This document shows positions 62,617 to 64,000 of a stretch of 64,000 bases of DNA, piece after piece. The stretch's first letter is position 1, and each line of letters starts with the position of its first letter. Under the pieces are notes generated by a model. That model was not told where the DNA came from and searched no databases. It was given only the letters and a program-made list of their open reading frames with translations. This DNA comes from Rhodobacteraceae bacterium XHP0102 (lineage in GTDB: Bacteria > Pseudomonadota > Alphaproteobacteria > Rhodobacterales > Rhodobacteraceae): assembly GCA_025751475.1 (NCBI GenBank), contig JAOWLD010000004.1, positions 1 to 64,000 on the forward strand, written 5' to 3'. Both the position numbers and the translations under genes were made by a program.

Positions 62617-62748
62617 TCCTTGGCTGATCTGCCTTGCGCCGAAGTTCCGCAAAAGCGCGGGGGGCTAACCCCAAGAAAAAACCAAAGAGGCCCGATCAGC
62701 CGATTCCAGCTGCGGACGGATGGCGTATAGGCCGCAATCCCTGTGGGA

Positions 62749-63573
62749 TCAAGCCTTATCACGCCCTGATTTGGTCTGGTTGGCCAGATATGTGGCCCAT
62801 AGATCGGGACGGCGCGCTTGGGTCAGCGTTTCGGCCTCAGCGCGGCGCCACGCGGCAACGCGCGCGTGATCGCCCGAGGTCAGCACCTCGGGGATGCTCA
62901 GGCCGCGCCACGTGGCAGGGCGGGTGTAGTGAGGGTGCTCCAACAGGCCATTGGAAAAACTTTCCTCTTGGGTCGAGTCAAAATTACCCAAGACACCAGG
63001 GATGAGACGTAGGGTGGCATCGAGCACGGCTTGGGCGGCAATTTCGCCGCCCGTCAGAATGAAATCACCAAGCGAAATTTCTTCCATTTGGTAATGGTCT
63101 ATCACGCGCTGATCGACACCTTCGAACCGCCCACAAAGTAACGTGATCCCTTCACAGGCGGCAAACCGTGCTGCATCGGCCTGTGTAAAGGGACGCCCGC
63201 GTGGTGAAAGATAGACACGTGGCCAGCGCATAGGGTCGCTTGGCGTATTGTCTGCGGCCATATCCAACGCGCGCCCCAAGACATCAGGGCGCAGCACCAA
63301 ACCTGCGCCGCCGCCTGCGGGCGTATCATCGACATTGCGGTGCTTGCCTTCGCCAAAGGGCCGCAGGTCGATGGTGTCTAAGGCCCATAGGCCTGTCTGC
63401 AGCGCCTTCCCTGTCAGCGAGCCGCCCAATACGCCTGGAAACATATCGGGGAACAGCGTGATGACCTTTGCGCACCAGGCGCCTTTCAGGCGCTTTGGCC
63501 CCATGGCATCGCGTGGTGTAACATTGGCCGAGATGGATAGGCGGCCATGGCTGCGGGGTGGTTTACGCTCCAT
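62749..63573 (-). CDS. trmD: tRNA (guanine-37-N1)-methyltransferase
   Basis: TrmD makes m1G37 in tRNA, preventing frameshifts. The 274-residue protein has the trefoil-knot core GFxx-type pattern: [36 protein letters not shown] and [18 protein letters not shown]. The N-terminus before [16 protein letters not shown] is about 35 residues longer than in E. coli, as in other Rhodobacteraceae. ATG 63573 overlaps the rimM stop by 11 bases. Confidence 0.94.
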   Translation of the reverse strand: MERKPPRSHGRLSISANVTPRDAMGPKRLKGAWCAKVITLFPDMFPGVLGGSLTGKALQTGLWALDTIDLRPFGEGKHRNVDDTPAGGGAGLVLRPDVLGRALDMAADNTPSDPMRWPRVYLSPRGRPFTQADAARFAACEGITLLCGRFEGVDQRVIDHYQMEEISLGDFILTGGEIAAQAVLDATLRLIPGVLGNFDSTQEESFSNGLLEHPHYTRPATWRGLSIPEVLTSGDHARVAAWRRAEAETLTQARRPDLWATYLANQTKSGRDKA

Positions 63574-64000
63574 CGTCAAACAACCCTTCTGGTGGGTCAA
63601 TCACCAGGCGCTTTGCGGCCAGATCAACCGTTGGCACAATCGCCTGTGTGAAGGGCACCAAGACGCTGCCCTTATGATTGGGCACGCTGCGCAGCTCCAG
63701 AATATCGCCCGCACCGTGGTTGAGCACGGCTGCCACCTTGCCGCGCGCCGCACCGCCTGTGTCGACCACCTCAAGCCCCAACAGGTCGCTGTGGTAGAAT
63801 TCGTCATCAGGAAGGGCAGGCAAGGCCGCGCGCGGCGCAAAGAGGCGCGTGCCGCGCAACCCATCCGCAGCTTCCTTGGTCATCACACCCAAGATGCGTG
63901 CTGCAAAGCCCCCTTTCACCGCACGGGTGATCTTAAGCTCAAAGCTGCGCTCGCGTTTCTCAGAAAACAGGGGGGTATACTGGGCGATATCCTCAGGGTT
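63563..64000 (-). CDS. rimM: Ribosome maturation factor RimM, 5' end outside window
   Basis: RimM helps mature the 30S head, binding S19. The visible 145 codons start outside the window; the reading frame enters at 64000 with [20 protein letters not shown] and continues through [20 protein letters not shown]. It goes into the PRC-barrel ([47 protein letters not shown]). A GTG at 63919 is internal, not the start. The rimM-trmD-rplS order is conserved. Confidence 0.92.
   Translation of the reverse strand, partial: NPEDIAQYTPLFSEKRERSFELKITRAVKGGFAARILGVMTKEAADGLRGTRLFAPRAALPALPDDEFYHSDLLGLEVVDTGGAARGKVAAVLNHGAGDILELRSVPNHKGSVLVPFTQAIVPTVDLAAKRLVIDPPEGLFDDGA

Noticed and set aside
62590-62625. 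GAGGAAAGTC on the reverse strand before rplS, resembling the RNase P RNA 5' signature
   Set aside because: The next bases diverge from the RNase P consensus, the gap is too short (269 bases) for the full RNA, and no 3' partner sequences are present.
1-64000. Mobile elements, prophage or CRISPR
   Set aside because: No transposase, integrase, phage or Cas genes and no regular repeat array seen in any frame or gap.

Overview
The window is one contiguous stretch of alphaproteobacterial chromosome, almost certainly from the Rhodobacterales (Rhodobacteraceae / roseobacter group). The evidence is the S10-spc-alpha ribosomal cluster lacking rpmJ and infA between secY and rpsM, a BztABCD-type amino acid transporter, an ATP12-type F1 assembly chaperone, MipZ, a TIGR02466-type 2OG oxygenase lodged inside the ribosomal cluster, and a SAM-SAH riboswitch before metK, a class known mainly from Rhodobacterales. 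Coding is dense and GC-rich, with many 1-4 base stop/start overlaps. I see no insertion sequences, prophage, CRISPR array or plasmid genes, so this is core genome.

Layout. (1) 1-15.8 kb: end of tuf, then rpsJ-rplC-rplD-rplW // rplB-rpsS-rplV-rpsC-rplP // [reverse-strand oxygenase] // rpmC-rpsQ // rplN-rplX-rplE-rpsN-rpsH-rplF-rplR // rpsE-rpmD // rplO // secY-adk // rpsM-rpsK // rpoA // rplQ. Each // is an intercistronic gap, several of them holding perfect hairpins. (2) 15.9-20.1 kb: rarA, crcB, an RluA-type pseudouridine synthase, a HAD phosphatase and ATP12. (3) 20.3-25.0 kb: bztABCD, an ABC importer for acidic amino acids and their amides, with palindromes in its leader and a perfect terminator-like hairpin after bztA. 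(4) 25.0-32.8 kb, mostly reverse strand: rpmH-rnpA-yidD, ttcA, then yidC-MOSC-engB and argB, a small Fe-S protein and a SixA-type phosphatase; one DUF3833-like lipoprotein gene lies on the forward strand between yidD and ttcA. (5) 33.0-35.2 kb: an orphan histidine kinase, tRNA-Arg(ACG) and a DUF1285 gene. (6) 35.3-42.4 kb: a MoxR / DUF58 / BatA-DUF4159 / large membrane protein cluster and a convergent HemJ/CopD-like gene. (7) 42.5-46.5 kb: glcDEF glycolate oxidase. (8) 46.5-47.2 kb: a small heat-shock gene with a probable ROSE-type RNA thermometer. (9) 47.2-54.8 kb: an unrecognised protein, miaB, an OmpA-like protein and a lipoprotein sharing one Cys-bounded module, then phoH-ybeY-corC-lnt. 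(10) 54.8-60.8 kb: SAM-SAH riboswitch-metK, trmB, aroA-cmk, rpsA. (11) 60.9-64.0 kb, reverse strand: mipZ, and rimM-trmD-rplS-rpmE.

Functionally the window is dominated by translation (21 ribosomal proteins in the main cluster plus S1, L19, L31 and L34; tRNA and rRNA modification by MiaB, TtcA, TrmB, TrmD and RluA; rRNA processing by YbeY, and RimM), by membrane and envelope biogenesis (SecY, YidC, YidD, Lnt, the MoxR cluster) and by central metabolism. The items most worth a second look are the 2OG oxygenase beside rplP, the ROSE-like thermometer, the shared DPDGC module, the palindromes before bztA, and structured leaders before rplS and rpsA.
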